DNA of 64,000 nucleotides from Gilliamella sp. B3022 (GCF_028751545.1 NZ_CP071867.1:620001-684000); one strand, 5' to 3'. Positions 27,196-38,749 are shown, counted from the first letter of the stretch. Notes: generated by a model from the letters alone, not told the origin. A program made the numbers and translations.

Positions 27196-28518
27196 TTAAA
27201 CTTCCAGTTTAATTAATTTGCCATCCTGCTTCACAAATGTTTGATTAACATGAACATCAAGACTGTTTTTAACACAAAGTGGCTCACTCACAACATTATC
27301 GACAATAACGTTATTAAACAAAATACTTTGTGCATTTTCGATAAAAAATCCTTTACCTGCCTCTGATTTAACATCCTTAAACATATCAACTTCGCCGGCT
27401 TCGGCATTCATTTGCATTGATACTCGTACATTATCAAAAGAAATATTGGTAATGGGCGATTCAGGAATACCATATAAAAATCCAGCATAAGCACGCACAT
27501 TTTTAGCAATAATATTTGAAAAACTAATATTATGGCAGGCTGGTGTTGCTTCATTTATTGGCATCGGATCTTTATTCCAAACAATTGGATCGTTCCCTTT
27601 TGGTCCACAGTAATAATAATAGTTCATCACAAAAGCTGATAGCACTTCATCCATAACAATATTACTAAAAGTAATATCTGAAATGGTGCCACCGCGACCA
27701 CGACGTGTTTTAAATCTCACACCACGATCTGTTTTTTGAAATACACAGTTAGTAATCGTCACATTACGAATACTACCACTCATTTCACTACCCAATACTA
27801 CCGCACCATGACCATGAATCATATTACAATTAGTTATTAAAATATTTTCACAAGGACTTTTGTCCGCTGTTTCCTCAGTACCAGCTTTGATTGCGATGCA
27901 ATCATCACCCACATCAATATAACAATTTGAAATTCTAACATTACGGCAAGATTCAGGATTGATACCATCAGTATTAGGTGAATCAGCAGGATTTAAAATC
28001 GATATATTATCAACCACCACATTATTTGACTCCATTGGATGTACCGTCCAACTTGGAGACTGAGTTAAAAAGACTTTTTCAATCGTTATACGTTGGCAAA
28101 AATCAAAACCAATTAAGTAAGGTCTTGGATACCTTAGGCTATCACGATTATGACGGAAAGTATGCCACCATTTAGCACCATTGCCGTCAATTTTACCTCC
28201 CCCTGTGATAATGACATTTTCAAGATATTGACCATAAATACAGGGCATATACACATCTTGCTTTACCCCTTCCCAACGTGAATGAACGATTGGATAATCT
28301 TGCTCATTATCGGAAAACAATAAAGTCGCATTTTGTTCAATCACTAAAGTTAAATTACTGCAAAGCTTTATTGCGCCAGTCAAATATGTCCCAACGGGAA
28401 CGATAAGGATTCCACCGCCTTGTTGTTCAATATGGTCTATTGCTTTGGCAAATGCAGCTGTGTTGAGCGATTTGCCATTACCTATAGCGCCAAAATCTTT
28501 AACAGATACCATTGTCAT
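27196..28518 (-). CDS. Cytoplasmic GH28 polygalacturonase-like hydrolase
   Basis: Right-handed beta-helix glycoside hydrolase of family 28, expected to remove galacturonate from oligogalacturonides. The four active-site motifs are present: SPNTDG, GDDCIAIK, HGHGAVVLGSE and the substrate-binding RFK (usually RIK). N terminus VSVKDFGAIGNGKSLNTAAF without signal peptide, so a cytoplasmic exo-enzyme is most likely. 440 aa. AAGGAAG precedes the ATG by five bases. Last gene of the exuT-uxaCBA unit, supplying UxaC with monomers. An alternative is hydrolysis of another uronate-containing oligosaccharide. Confidence 0.88.
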   Translation of the reverse strand: MTMVSVKDFGAIGNGKSLNTAAFAKAIDHIEQQGGGILIVPVGTYLTGAIKLCSNLTLVIEQNATLLFSDNEQDYPIVHSRWEGVKQDVYMPCIYGQYLENVIITGGGKIDGNGAKWWHTFRHNRDSLRYPRPYLIGFDFCQRITIEKVFLTQSPSWTVHPMESNNVVVDNISILNPADSPNTDGINPESCRNVRISNCYIDVGDDCIAIKAGTEETADKSPCENILITNCNMIHGHGAVVLGSEMSGSIRNVTITNCVFQKTDRGVRFKTRRGRGGTISDITFSNIVMDEVLSAFVMNYYYYCGPKGNDPIVWNKDPMPINEATPACHNISFSNIIAKNVRAYAGFLYGIPESPITNISFDNVRVSMQMNAEAGEVDMFKDVKSEAGKGFFIENAQSILFNNVIVDNVVSEPLCVKNSLDVHVNQTFVKQDGKLIKLEV

Positions 28519-28544
28519 TGTTGCTTCCTTTTGTATTTTAGTGT

Positions 28545-28573
28545 GAACGGTAGACTTTAATCGTCTACCGTTC
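28545..28573. terminator. Intergenic hairpin between uxaA and GH28 gene
   Basis: An 11-bp perfect stem GAACGGTAGAC / GTCTACCGTTC with a 7-base loop in the 104-base gap. On the minus strand (direction of transcription) no T-run follows, so it looks like an mRNA-processing or partial attenuation element rather than a full stop. A T-run exists only on the plus side. Confidence 0.55.
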
Positions 28574-28622
28574 GCATTTTTTTGATAAGAAGGCCAGCTG
28601 GTTTAGCCTTGATTGTAAAGTG

Positions 28623-30122
28623 TTATAGCGTTACACCACTTTTTAATATCGCTAGATTTCTGAAATTATTTATTTCATTGCAAGTCTGCTGACCATTAGC
28701 AACCAGTACGATATAGTCAATAAATTCAATTAATAATTCTTGCATAGAGACACCTTCAATCAGTTTACCAGCATTAAAATCAATCCAATTGACTTTTTTG
28801 TCAGCTAATTGCGAATTAGTAGCAATTTTCACCGTTGGTACGATTCCACCATAGGGAGTACCACGACCAGTAGTGAACAACACCATATGACATCCTGCTG
28901 CTGATAAAGCCCCGGTGGCGACCGCATCATTACCAGGTGCACTGAGTAAATTAAGACCAAGCTTTGTTAGTCTTTCACCATAGTTCAAAACATCAATCAC
29001 TTCACTTCCACCAGCTTTTTGCGTACAACCAAGAGATTTTTCTTCTAAAGTTGTTATCCCTCCTGCTTTATTACCCGGAGAAGGATTTTCATAAATAGGT
29101 TGATTGTTTGAGATGAAATACTGTTTGAAATCGTTGATCATATGCACGGTTTTATCGAAAGTTGGCTCATCAACACAGTGCGACATTAAAATATTTTCAG
29201 CACCAAACATTTCCGGTACTTCAGTTAAAACACTGGTTCCACCATGAGCAATGACATAATCGGAAAACAGTCCCAACATCGGATTGGCGGTTATGCCTGA
29301 AAAACCATCTGATCCACCACATTCTAAACCAAATTTTAACTCACTCAAACGCCCTGCTTCGCGTTTATCTTGCTTCATAATGGCATACAATTCTCTTAGC
29401 TGCACCAAGGCACAAGCGACTTCATCGGCTTCTTGTTGAGCAATAAGAAATCTAACACGCGACTCATCATAATCACCAAGATCGGCTTTAAATTCAGAGA
29501 TTTGATTATTTTCACATCCAAGTCCAATAACTAATACAGCCCCCGCATTAGGGTGTTTAACAAGATCTTGTAATATTAATTTAGTGTTTTTATGATCTTG
29601 CCCAAGTTGCGAACAACCATAAGGATGTTCAAGTACGGTAATTGCATCAATTTCTAATTGATTATTGAGCTCATCACAAAACTGTTTAACAATTTGCTGA
29701 GCAATACCATTAATACATGTTACCGTTGGTATGATCCAAAGTTCATTGCGGATCCCCACTTCGCCATTTTTTCGACGGTAAATGTTTACTGGTTTATCCG
29801 CTATTTCATGCAGTGCCTGATTTTTGGATAAATTAGGCAGATATTTATAATCATTAATATCACTTAAATTGGTTTTTAAATTATGTGAATGAATATGTTC
29901 ACCAGTTTTAATTAAACAAGTGGCATGTCCTATTGGTAAACCATATTTAATGATATTTTCATTAGGCTCTATATCTTTAAGCGCAAATTTATGTCCTTGT
30001 TTGATCGCTTGTGGTAAATCGATGGCGTTTTCATCGATTATAATATTACTTTCATGTGCTTCAATATCAGATAATGCCACAGCAACATTATCTTTATTAT
30101 TAATTTTTATATATTTTACCAT
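28623..30122 (-). CDS. uxaA: Altronate dehydratase UxaA
   Basis: Dehydrates D-altronate to 2-keto-3-deoxygluconate, third step of galacturonate breakdown. Start placed at ATG 30122 (MVKYIKINNKDNVAVALSD), which matches the E. coli N terminus and leaves 13 bases to uxaB; longer frames start inside uxaB. N-terminal SAF-like domain (to about residue 80, ..HSHNLKTNLSD), then the large UxaA/GarD catalytic part with IPTVTCINGIAQ, HPYGCSQLGQDH, GLECGGSDGFSGITANP and a C-terminal TTGRGTPYGG. About 499 aa. Confidence 0.95.
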   Translation of the reverse strand: MVKYIKINNKDNVAVALSDIEAHESNIIIDENAIDLPQAIKQGHKFALKDIEPNENIIKYGLPIGHATCLIKTGEHIHSHNLKTNLSDINDYKYLPNLSKNQALHEIADKPVNIYRRKNGEVGIRNELWIIPTVTCINGIAQQIVKQFCDELNNQLEIDAITVLEHPYGCSQLGQDHKNTKLILQDLVKHPNAGAVLVIGLGCENNQISEFKADLGDYDESRVRFLIAQQEADEVACALVQLRELYAIMKQDKREAGRLSELKFGLECGGSDGFSGITANPMLGLFSDYVIAHGGTSVLTEVPEMFGAENILMSHCVDEPTFDKTVHMINDFKQYFISNNQPIYENPSPGNKAGGITTLEEKSLGCTQKAGGSEVIDVLNYGERLTKLGLNLLSAPGNDAVATGALSAAGCHMVLFTTGRGTPYGGIVPTVKIATNSQLADKKVNWIDFNAGKLIEGVSMQELLIEFIDYIVLVANGQQTCNEINNFRNLAILKSGVTL

Positions 30123-30135
30123 TGCACCACTCATG

Positions 30136-31599
30136 TTATTTGCTACCAGTAACACATTTTTTAATAGCACTGCGCATTCCTTCTTGAGTAATGACAGTTA
30201 AATATTGTGTTAATGTTTGTGATAATTGCGGAATGCTGAGTAAATCACAATCCCAATGAGCACGATCACTCAGTACTGTTTGAACTAATTGTGCAAGTGT
30301 TTCATTGCCACTATTAACCTTCGCCCAGCCTGTACTGAAACGCTCTAACCAAATTGCTTCATCCTGTAATGGATAATTTTGATTACTTCTCACACCACGA
30401 TAAAAAGCAATTAAGGCAGCGAAAGAGAAGACTAAATGCTTAGGTAATGCGCTTTTTGCTTTTTGATAAGCGAGCAACTGCGGAAGTATACGCGTTTTAA
30501 ATTTGGTCATACTATTTAGAGCGATTGACAATAATTGGTGTTCAATAAATGGGTTTTTAAAACGATTGATAACTGACTGTGCAAAATCAACTAATTCTTG
30601 GTGTGGTAAATCTAAAACAGGAATAATCTCATCAAAAATGGTCTCTTTAATGTACTCGAAGATTTGTGAATCATTCATTGATTCACCTACCGTATCAATT
30701 CCTGCCAGATAAGCAACAGGAACCAACGCGGTGTGTGCACCATTTAAAATCGCGACTTTACGCTCTTTATATGGCTTAATATCATCGACAATTTTGATAT
30801 TCATGTTGCATTTATCTAAGCGCAATTTCTGTGCTAACCATTGTGGACCTTGGATAACAAAAAGATAGAAGTATTCTGCTGAATCAATAAAGTTATCTTT
30901 ATAACCTAATTCCGATTCTAATTCAGCCATTTGAGCTTTAGGGTAACCAGGTACAATCCTATCAACCAATGTTGAACAAAATACATTATCATTTTCTAAC
31001 CAGTTAATAAATTTGTCTGACAAATTCCATTGTTTGGCATAGTTTAAAACTAAGTTTTTCAGTGCGTCACCATTATAATCAATTAACTCACATGGAATAA
31101 TGATTAGACCACTTTCTTTGCTACCAGAAAAATGGCTAAATCTTTCATATAAGAAAGCGGTTAATTTAGCTGGATAGCTAGTAGCTGGCTGGTCAGTGAG
31201 TTTGTCACTTTCAACATAACTGATGCCCGCTTCAGTGGTATTAGAAAAAATAAATTGGATATTAGGATCTTTGGCAAGTTCAAGATATTGGTCATATTGT
31301 GTATAGACATTTATCTCAGTGTTAACCGAACGAATCATCCTAAATTCTTTTACCGTTTCATTGCTTTCATTTAATCCACGGATTAACGTGGTATATAAAC
31401 CATCTTGCGTATTTAATGATGGTGGAAAGTCTGTATTAAGTGGACGAATAATAGCGACACCAGCATCAAGATCGGTTTTTTCATTCAAGATATCCAATTG
31501 CCAATCTAAAAAAGCACGCAAAAAATTGCCTTCGCCGAATTGTACAACACGCGTAGTATATTTAGCACCAGGAAAATCAACTCTGTTTAATGTTTTCAT
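30136..31599 (-). CDS. uxaB: Tagaturonate reductase (altronate oxidoreductase) UxaB
   Basis: NADH-dependent reduction of D-tagaturonate to D-altronate. Start taken at ATG 31599 ([30 protein letters not shown]), three codons inside the longest frame, 18 bases after uxaC. Rossmann N-terminal half with [14 protein letters not shown]; mannitol-dehydrogenase-type C-terminal domain with [20 protein letters not shown]. About 487 aa. Second catabolic gene of the operon. Confidence 0.95.
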   Translation of the reverse strand: MKTLNRVDFPGAKYTTRVVQFGEGNFLRAFLDWQLDILNEKTDLDAGVAIIRPLNTDFPPSLNTQDGLYTTLIRGLNESNETVKEFRMIRSVNTEINVYTQYDQYLELAKDPNIQFIFSNTTEAGISYVESDKLTDQPATSYPAKLTAFLYERFSHFSGSKESGLIIIPCELIDYNGDALKNLVLNYAKQWNLSDKFINWLENDNVFCSTLVDRIVPGYPKAQMAELESELGYKDNFIDSAEYFYLFVIQGPQWLAQKLRLDKCNMNIKIVDDIKPYKERKVAILNGAHTALVPVAYLAGIDTVGESMNDSQIFEYIKETIFDEIIPVLDLPHQELVDFAQSVINRFKNPFIEHQLLSIALNSMTKFKTRILPQLLAYQKAKSALPKHLVFSFAALIAFYRGVRSNQNYPLQDEAIWLERFSTGWAKVNSGNETLAQLVQTVLSDRAHWDCDLLSIPQLSQTLTQYLTVITQEGMRSAIKKCVTGSK

Positions 31600-31617
31600 T
31601 ACTATCACTCTAATCTA

Positions 31618-33030
31618 TTAATTTAATTCAATACCAAAATAGTTTTTTGCATTATCAAAACTGATATTTTTGACCATCTGTCCTAATAATTCGATATCAC
31701 CTGGTGCTTCACCATCTTCAACCCAACGACCAATCATACGGCATAAAATGCGTCTAAAATATTCATGACGAGTATAAGAAAGGAAACTGCGGCTATCGGT
31801 TAGCATTCCAACAAAACGACTTAATAAACCAAGTTGAGCAAGTTGGGTCATTTGGCGAATCATGCCATCTTTTTGATCGTTAAACCACCAACCTGAACCA
31901 AATTGCATTTTGCCTTGTATTGATTCCCCTTGGAAATTACCTATCATCGTACCCAAGATTTCATTATCAGATGGATTTAAACAATAAAGAATGGTTTTAG
32001 GGAGAGCATTTTGTTTAGCTTGTGCATCTAAGAGTCGAGACAATGGTTGAGCAATTGGCGAATCATTAATAGAATCAAAACCAACATCAGGTCCCATCAG
32101 TTTAAACATTTTTGAATTGTTATTACGTAAAGCGCCAATATGGTATTGCTGAACCCATCCACGTTTGTTGTATTCACTGCCTAAGTAGATGATAACCGCA
32201 GTCTTGAATTGAGCGATCTCTTTCGAAGTTAAATTTGCACCCGTTAACCGTTTAGTTAAAATTACATCTAATTCTTTTTCTGTTGCTTCTTCATAAACTA
32301 CTGTATCTAAAGCGTGATCAGAAACTTTACAACCATGTGCAGCAAAATGATCCATACGTTTTGCTAAAGCCTGACAAAGTTGATGAAAGCTTGAGATGCT
32401 GATATCTGCTACTGTCGATAATTTTTCTATATAAGAAACAAAAAATTCAGAATCAATATTAAATGCTTTATCAGGACGCCAACTTGGTAAAACTTTAATA
32501 TCAAATGAAGTATCTTGAGCAATGGTTTTATGGTGAATTAAATCATCAATTGGATCATCGGTTGTGCCTACCATTTTCACATTCATTTTTTTCATAATAC
32601 TACGCGCAGTAAAATCTTTAGTTTCAAGCATTGCATTACAGGTATTCCAAATGGTTTCAGCCGTTGCAGGTGAAAGCGTAATGTTATCGATGCCAAAGGG
32701 TCTACGTAATTCTAAATGGGTCCAATGATAAAGTGGATTACCTATCGTATGAGGTACTGTTTCAGCCCATGCTTTAAATTTATTAAAATCATTAACGTCG
32801 TTGCCCGTACAAAATTTTTCTGGTACACCATTAGTGCGCATGGCACGCCATTTATAATGATCGCCTTTTAACCATATATCGTATAAATTTTTAAATTGAT
32901 AATCTTGCGCGATTTGTTCTGGCGGTAAATGACAGTGATAATCAAAAATTGGCTGTTGTGCCGCATAATTGTGATAAAGTTGACGAGAAAATTCTGTATC
33001 AAGTAAAAAATCTTCAGTTAAAAAACGCAT
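31618..33030 (-). CDS. uxaC: Uronate isomerase UxaC
   Basis: Interconverts D-galacturonate/D-tagaturonate and D-glucuronate/D-fructuronate. Amidohydrolase-fold enzyme; the metal-binding HxH is in [13 protein letters not shown]. Start at ATG 33030 ([12 protein letters not shown]) behind GGAG at 7 bases. 470 aa, normal. First catabolic gene after the exuT transporter; the gap of 68 bases to exuT does not contain a clear terminator. Confidence 0.96.
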   Translation of the reverse strand: MRFLTEDFLLDTEFSRQLYHNYAAQQPIFDYHCHLPPEQIAQDYQFKNLYDIWLKGDHYKWRAMRTNGVPEKFCTGNDVNDFNKFKAWAETVPHTIGNPLYHWTHLELRRPFGIDNITLSPATAETIWNTCNAMLETKDFTARSIMKKMNVKMVGTTDDPIDDLIHHKTIAQDTSFDIKVLPSWRPDKAFNIDSEFFVSYIEKLSTVADISISSFHQLCQALAKRMDHFAAHGCKVSDHALDTVVYEEATEKELDVILTKRLTGANLTSKEIAQFKTAVIIYLGSEYNKRGWVQQYHIGALRNNNSKMFKLMGPDVGFDSINDSPIAQPLSRLLDAQAKQNALPKTILYCLNPSDNEILGTMIGNFQGESIQGKMQFGSGWWFNDQKDGMIRQMTQLAQLGLLSRFVGMLTDSRSFLSYTRHEYFRRILCRMIGRWVEDGEAPGDIELLGQMVKNISFDNAKNYFGIELN

Positions 33031-33098
33031 GTTATTCTCCATAAACCGTATTTATCTATTGGATTGCACATGCCAATGGCATGTACAACTTGATTAAT

Positions 33099-34367
33099 TT
33101 ATTGTTGTTCAGTTGTAGATGGTGCTTTTAATATTGTCCATACCGCTAATGCAGCTAAAAGATCAAGACAACTTAATATTACAAATAATGGACTAAAACC
33201 AACTGATTCCGCAACCGCTCCCACAATTAAAGCAAAGATAGTACTTGCAAGCCATGCCGCCATACCTGTAAAGCCATTTGCAGTTGCAACTTCATTTCGA
33301 CCAAATACATCGGAAGATAATGTAATTAATGCACCAGATAATGCTTGGTGAGCAAATCCTCCAATACAAAATAAAAAGATAGCAACATAGGGATTTGCAA
33401 ACAGCCCAATTAACCCAGGAGCAATCATTAATATGCCACCAACAGTCACAACTAATTTGCGTGAGTTAATCAAACTGACATTAAAATATTTTTGGAAAAA
33501 TGGCGCCATATAGCCGCCAAGTACACAACCAAAATCAGCAAACAGCATTGGCATCCAAGCAAAAATTGCAATCTGTTTTAGGTCAAAACCATAAGTTGTA
33601 AACATAAATAATGGGATCCAAGCGTTAAAGGTTCCCCATGCCGGTTCAGCTAAAAATCTAGGAATGGCAATACCCCAAAAGCGACGAGTACTCACAATTT
33701 TATATGCAGGTAATTTTTCAGTATTTGAAGTTTGGTGACTTACTTCTTGCCCAGATAGAATGTATTTTCTTTCTTCTTCTGATAATCGTTTTTGGTTAGT
33801 TGGATGACGATAAAGAGCAAACCAAAATACCCCCCAAACAAAACTTAATAAACCACAAATAATAAATGCTAACTGCCAGCTATGTAACCATATTGCTCCG
33901 GCGACTAATGGCGGTGCTATCATTGCCCCAACCGATGATCCTAAATTAAACCAACCAACGGCAATTGATCTTTCTTTCGCTGGAAACCATTCACTTGTTG
34001 CTTTTAAACCAGCAGGAATCATAGCCGCTTCAGCAGCACCCACTGCTCCACGAGTGAATGCAAGACCAACCCAACTGCCTGAAAATGCAGTACTAATACA
34101 AAAGATTGACCATAATAGAGCGAATACCGCATAACCTACGCGTGTACCCAATAAGTCAAGTACATAGCCAGCTACAGGTTGCATTACGGTATAACAGGCT
34201 GAATAAGCAGCAACAACATATGAATATTGTTGAGTTGTCATACCCATGACTTCATTAAGCACTGGGGCAGCAACAGCAATTGAATTTCGAGTTAAATACC
34301 CAAGAATGGTGCCAATGGTTACTAACGCTATCATATACCAGCGAAGATTTTTTATTGCTTTGTACAT
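33099..34367 (-). CDS. exuT: Hexuronate MFS transporter ExuT
   Basis: Proton-linked uptake of galacturonate/glucuronate. About 12 membrane helices; anion:cation symporter family signatures NLRWYMIALVTIGTILGYLTRNSIAVAAPVL and KATSEWFPAKERSIAVGWFNLGSS (outline). Start at ATG 34367 (MYKAIKNLRW), after AGGGAGCATAAA. 423 aa. Divergent from exuR with the operator-like palindrome between them. Confidence 0.93.
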   Translation of the reverse strand: MYKAIKNLRWYMIALVTIGTILGYLTRNSIAVAAPVLNEVMGMTTQQYSYVVAAYSACYTVMQPVAGYVLDLLGTRVGYAVFALLWSIFCISTAFSGSWVGLAFTRGAVGAAEAAMIPAGLKATSEWFPAKERSIAVGWFNLGSSVGAMIAPPLVAGAIWLHSWQLAFIICGLLSFVWGVFWFALYRHPTNQKRLSEEERKYILSGQEVSHQTSNTEKLPAYKIVSTRRFWGIAIPRFLAEPAWGTFNAWIPLFMFTTYGFDLKQIAIFAWMPMLFADFGCVLGGYMAPFFQKYFNVSLINSRKLVVTVGGILMIAPGLIGLFANPYVAIFLFCIGGFAHQALSGALITLSSDVFGRNEVATANGFTGMAAWLASTIFALIVGAVAESVGFSPLFVILSCLDLLAALAVWTILKAPSTTEQQ

Positions 34368-34414
34368 TTTATGCTCCCTATACATTATAAATTTTGGCGC
34401 ATATTAACATGTCA

Positions 34415-34433
34415 GTCAACTTAAAAAGTTGAC
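34415..34433. promoter_or_regulatory. Operator-like palindrome in the exuT/exuR divergent region
   Basis: GTCAACTT-AAA-AAGTTGAC, a perfect palindrome with a 3-base centre, 48 bases before exuT. It fits the size of an ExuR/UxuR (GntR) operator although its sequence is unlike the E. coli AAATTGGTATACCAATTT type. A CRP-like half (GTTGA-CATACA-TCACA, 34428-34443) overlaps its right arm. Confidence 0.6.
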
Positions 34434-34609
34434 ATACATCACAGAACATAACAATTAACCACCATAAAAATCCGGTTGTTCATTTGTCAGTCTTATTGAA
34501 AAAATATCAGATAAGGTTACAAAAATTTAATCAAAGCTTGTTTAACTCTAAGCAATTAGATGGTATTTTAAGAACCAAACTAGAATTATGGAATTATTCA
34601 AACATTATT

Positions 34610-35392
34610 ATGATCCAAGAGCAAAATGAACATCAGCGTCTTTATCAAGTTATCGCTACAGAATTAAAAAACCGTATTATTAATGGTATTTATTCTGTTG
34701 GAAGTAAATTACCGTCAGAAAGACTTATTTGTGAAGAATTAAAAGTCAGTCGTTCGGTGGTAAGAGAAGCGATTATTATGCTAGAAGTTGAAGGTTTTGT
34801 TGATGCTAGAAAAGGGTCTGGTATACATGTTATTGCAAATAAGCAACAGACCATCAATATAATTAGTGACTCACACGGACTTAATTTTGCAACAACAGGG
34901 CCATTTGAATTATTACAAGCCCGTCAATTAATTGAAAGCAATATTGCTGAGTTTGCTGCAACTCAGATCACAAAAGATGATATTGTAAATCTATTAGAAA
35001 TTCAGCACAATGCCAAAAAAGAAGATCACTATCGTGACTCTGATTGGGATCTGAAATTTCACACCCAAATAGCCATGATTACGCGTAATACAGCTTTAAT
35101 AACCATTGTTGAAGAAACATGGCGACAGCGAACTTTAAATCCTTTATGGAAAAAACTTCATGAACATGTACAGCAACAAGATATCGAAAGCTGGTGGGAA
35201 GAACATGATAAAATTCTTGAGGCATTAATCAATCGAGATCCCAAAGCAGCCAAATTAGCGATGTGGCAACATCTAGAAAATACGAAAAAAATGTTATTTG
35301 ATGCAGCGAGTGAAGATTTTGAAACTAAACGCGATCATTACCTGTTTTCAGATAATCCAGTTGTCAGTATTAATGAAAATGAATTTGAATAA
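34610..35392 (+). CDS. exuR: GntR/FadR-family hexuronate regulator ExuR
   Basis: Repressor of galacturonate genes, released by hexuronate. Start set at ATG 34610 ([19 protein letters not shown]); a longer frame adds 42 residues without homology. N-terminal winged helix with [44 protein letters not shown] and a C-terminal FCD effector domain ([15 protein letters not shown]..; metal-binding His residues in DLKFHTQIA). About 260 aa. No clear Shine-Dalgarno before this ATG. Confidence 0.9.
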   Translation: MIQEQNEHQRLYQVIATELKNRIINGIYSVGSKLPSERLICEELKVSRSVVREAIIMLEVEGFVDARKGSGIHVIANKQQTINIISDSHGLNFATTGPFELLQARQLIESNIAEFAATQITKDDIVNLLEIQHNAKKEDHYRDSDWDLKFHTQIAMITRNTALITIVEETWRQRTLNPLWKKLHEHVQQQDIESWWEEHDKILEALINRDPKAAKLAMWQHLENTKKMLFDAASEDFETKRDHYLFSDNPVVSINENEFE

Positions 35393-35948
35393 ATATTCAA
35401 TTTATGCCTTGTTCATCCATATTCTTGATATCAAACTAACCTCATATTTTATATAGAACAAGTGAATGATCGGGGCTTTTACTCGTGTTATTTTGAACAT
35501 GACAAGTTAATATCAAAAAGAACTTTTTATACATAACAATAGGACTCAATCAAACCGATATGGCATAATAATACTAAAAAAGATTCAATAAATTTAAAAT
35601 ATAAGTTATGTTATCGCTTGTTTAGTCAATGACAAATCAGTACGATTTTTTTAACCTAACTGATTCTAGATTGATACTCAATAAACTGATCTTAGAAATA
35701 AATATTTATAATATTTTTCATATAAACACTGAATGATCATATTGGCAATATTGAATGGCATAATTAAGTTCAGATAAAAGACATTCACTGATATTTTACA
35801 GAGTTCTCATCTTTTATCTGATAGCTTGTTAAAAGTCTTTAAAATTGATAAAGTTCATTACTCATTTTATTAATAACGGTTTAAAATAAAAAAATAAATA
35901 AGAGACATAAATAAATTTTCACATCACTTAAATCATCTCTACAGAGAA
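35393..35948. other. Intergenic region, exuR / lolA (convergent)
   Basis: 556 AT-rich bases without a supported gene. It holds an 11-bp perfect inverted repeat (35771-35781 CAGATAAAAGA with 35810-35820, 28-base loop) that could end the exuR transcript. Otherwise nothing recognised. Confidence 0.5.
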
Positions 35949-36542
35949 CTAACGTTGATCATCAATTGTTATACCTGCTGGTGGAGTAAATTTAAATTTG
36001 TCTGAGTCAACTTTGCCAAGTTTTTGGCTAAATAATTCATAGTCGCTACGTTGCCCATCTTCTTCAATAATGGAAAAGTTAGAAATCATGCCCGTTGGTA
36101 ACACCGAAATAACAAAAACCTGATTAGATCCATCTGTTGGTTTTAATGTAAATGAATCTTGTTTACGAGTCACATTATAAACATTCCAAATGGCATTGTG
36201 GCTATCAGTAATCAGTAGCATCAATCGATTATCCACTGCTTTTTTTAAATCCATTACACTCACCTGCTCAACCGCTGGTATATAGACCCACATATCTGTT
36301 CCATCGGAAATAATTGAGGTTTCATCGGGTTCGTGCATTGTCCAATTAAAATAATAAGGTCTTGTAACCCAAAGCTCTCCTTTACCTTCTTGAACCATTT
36401 GGTTATCAGCAGTTTTTACCTCTTGAGAAAAATGTGCATAAAAACCATCTATTTTATCAAGGCGGCGTTGTAACAACTCTTTATCGCCAGCCCATACTGA
36501 AGCGCTAGCCAACAATCCCATTAACAATAAAAACTTTTTCAT
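35949..36542 (-). CDS. lolA: Outer-membrane lipoprotein carrier LolA
   Basis: Periplasmic chaperone that takes lipoproteins from LolCDE to LolB. Sec signal peptide MKKFLLLMGLLASASVWA, then the LolA fold: RLDKIDGFYAHFSQEV, GKGELWVTRPYYFNWTMHEPDET, DGTDMWVYIPAVEQV. 197 aa (E. coli 203). Divergent from rarA, the conserved enterobacterial neighbour. Confidence 0.94.
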   Translation of the reverse strand: MKKFLLLMGLLASASVWAGDKELLQRRLDKIDGFYAHFSQEVKTADNQMVQEGKGELWVTRPYYFNWTMHEPDETSIISDGTDMWVYIPAVEQVSVMDLKKAVDNRLMLLITDSHNAIWNVYNVTRKQDSFTLKPTDGSNQVFVISVLPTGMISNFSIIEEDGQRSDYELFSQKLGKVDSDKFKFTPPAGITIDDQR

Positions 36543-36717
36543 AACTCATCCTTATGTACTTTATTTGGCAGTATTGAAATCAACTTCGATAATTGAAATT
36601 ACTTAAAATATTACTGTTTTTTAGTTAGAGGGAAAAGATATTTTCTTTTCTTTTTCACTAATTTCATTCAATAAGTATATAATACCTATAACTTTGTAAA
36701 ACTGGACTCAATGTGTT

Positions 36718-38058
36718 ATGCCTAGTATGTCTTTTGAATTTACGACAGAAGAATTTAAGCCGTTAGCGGCAAGAATGCGTCCTCGTACGTTATCAGAATA
36801 TATTGGTCAAACACAACTTTTGGGTGCTAACAAACCTTTACCAAAAGCGATTACTGCCGGTAATTTGCATTCGATGATTTTATGGGGGCCTCCTGGGACG
36901 GGTAAAACGACACTTGCTGAAATCATTGCCCATCATGCCAATGCTAAAGTTGAAAGAGTTTCGGCAGTGACGTCAGGAATCAAAGATATTCGTGAAGCCA
37001 TTGAAAGGGCGAAAATTAATCAGCAAGCGGGTATCCGTACCATTTTATTTGTTGATGAGGTTCACCGTTTTAATAAAAGTCAACAAGATGCATTTTTACC
37101 CTATGTTGAAAATGGTACCGTAACATTTATAGGGGCTACCACTGAAAATCCTTCATTTGAATTGAATTCTGCATTATTATCACGTGCTCGTGTGTATCTG
37201 CTTAAATCATTAACCACACATGATATTGAGCTAATCTTACAACAAGCGATAGATGACCCAGAACGCGGATACGGTAAATATAAAATTACCCTACCAGATG
37301 AAACCAAAAAACAAATCGCGGAATTTGTGGGTGGGGATGCGAGACGTGCCTTAAATACTCTTGAACTTTTAGTCGATATGTCTGATGGACAACCACTTAC
37401 GCCTGCATTACTCAAAGAGATAATTGGAGAACGTAGCGCTCGATTTGATAATCAAGGTGATCGTTATTACGATTTAATCTCTGCTGTTCATAAATCGATT
37501 CGAGGTTCAGCACCCGACGCAGCACTCTATTGGTATGCTAGAATTATTTCGGCGGGCGGTGATCCACTTTATGTTGCTCGCCGATTGTTAGCTATAGCTT
37601 CGGAAGATGTGGGTAATGCTGATCCAAGAGCAATGCAAGTTGCACTAGCGGCATGGGATTGCTTTACACGTGTTGGTCCAGCTGAAGGTGAGCGCGCTAT
37701 CGCACAAGCAATTGTGTATCTTGCTTGTGCACCAAAAAGTAATGCGGTATATTTAGCTTTTAAACAAGCTATGCTTGATGCGCAATCAAAGCCCGATTAT
37801 GATGTTCCACAACATTTACGTAATGCACCAACAAATTTAATGAAAAAGTTAGGTTATGGTGCTCAGTATCGTTATGCTCATGATGAACCTAATGCATTTG
37901 CAGCAGGAGAAAATTATTTTCCGCCTGAATTAGCCGATAGCAAGTATTATTATCCAACCATGCGTGGTGCCGAAAAAAATTATCGTGATAAACTCGCTTG
38001 GTTAGAATCGCAAAATCAAGCCAGCCCTATTCAACGTTATAAACCATCCAAAGATTAA
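36718..38058 (+). CDS. rarA: Replication-associated recombination protein A (RarA/MgsA)
   Basis: AAA+ clamp-loader-like ATPase acting at stalled forks. Walker [12 protein letters not shown], Walker [18 protein letters not shown], sensor 1 [21 protein letters not shown], sensor 2 [12 protein letters not shown], and the C-terminal tetramerisation region ([15 protein letters not shown]). 446 aa as in E. coli. A TATAAT at 36678-36683 is a likely -10 element. Confidence 0.96.
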   Translation: MPSMSFEFTTEEFKPLAARMRPRTLSEYIGQTQLLGANKPLPKAITAGNLHSMILWGPPGTGKTTLAEIIAHHANAKVERVSAVTSGIKDIREAIERAKINQQAGIRTILFVDEVHRFNKSQQDAFLPYVENGTVTFIGATTENPSFELNSALLSRARVYLLKSLTTHDIELILQQAIDDPERGYGKYKITLPDETKKQIAEFVGGDARRALNTLELLVDMSDGQPLTPALLKEIIGERSARFDNQGDRYYDLISAVHKSIRGSAPDAALYWYARIISAGGDPLYVARRLLAIASEDVGNADPRAMQVALAAWDCFTRVGPAEGERAIAQAIVYLACAPKSNAVYLAFKQAMLDAQSKPDYDVPQHLRNAPTNLMKKLGYGAQYRYAHDEPNAFAAGENYFPPELADSKYYYPTMRGAEKNYRDKLAWLESQNQASPIQRYKPSKD

Positions 38059-38749
38059 ATCAATCTGTAAAATGGTCATATTATGACAAAATGATGACTT
38101 CCAATTATATAGAAATATATTGCTATTCATCATTGGCAAATACTTATAGTGCATTAAATTTAGTAACGCTTTCAATTCAACATTTGTTTACTAATATCAA
38201 CTCTAAAGTCATGATATTGACAATTTATTGATTACCCTCAATCGTCAAAACCTATTGTTTTCCCTATATTTTCATCTTTAATTCAGCAAAAAGGCTATAA
38301 CATTTTCTAAGTTACGATCCTAAAAGGCATTAACATTTTCAAGTATATTTTTAAAACTCCTGTGACTCGATACCGTTAATAATGGGTATCATTTACATTA
38401 CGAAATATTACTCGGGTATGGACAATAACTTCTATTATTTTAAGCAAACAAAAAATTAAAAAACTTATTGTTTATTATGAATATATTTCATCAGATGTAA
38501 GACAGTGAATTATACCTATCATGTTCATTTTTACCTGTTAAAAAGGGTTATATCGCTAATATTTACTTTTTAAATACACAATAATTGACAAAAATTAAAA
38601 AAAAACGGTAGTTTTAGATATAATTGATCGACTAGCTATATTATTTTTATTATAATCAGCTCATTAATGATTCAGGTTATCGAATCATTAATTAAAATAA
38701 ACTAATATATAAAACAAATAATTACATAATAAAATTAACAATTTTAAAC
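38059..38749. other. Intergenic region, rarA / secreted protein 1
   Basis: About 690 bases, very AT-rich, no supported gene. An 11-bp perfect hairpin lies near its end (38663-38692), inside the probable leader of the downstream gene. No clear terminator for rarA was found. Confidence 0.5.
38663..38692 (+). promoter_or_regulatory. Leader hairpin upstream of secreted protein 1
   Basis: Perfect arms ATTAATGATTC / GAATCATTAAT around AGGTTATC, ending 57 bases before the first ATG. Could be an operator or an mRNA leader structure; the paralogous gene downstream has a different palindrome at a similar place. Confidence 0.45.
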
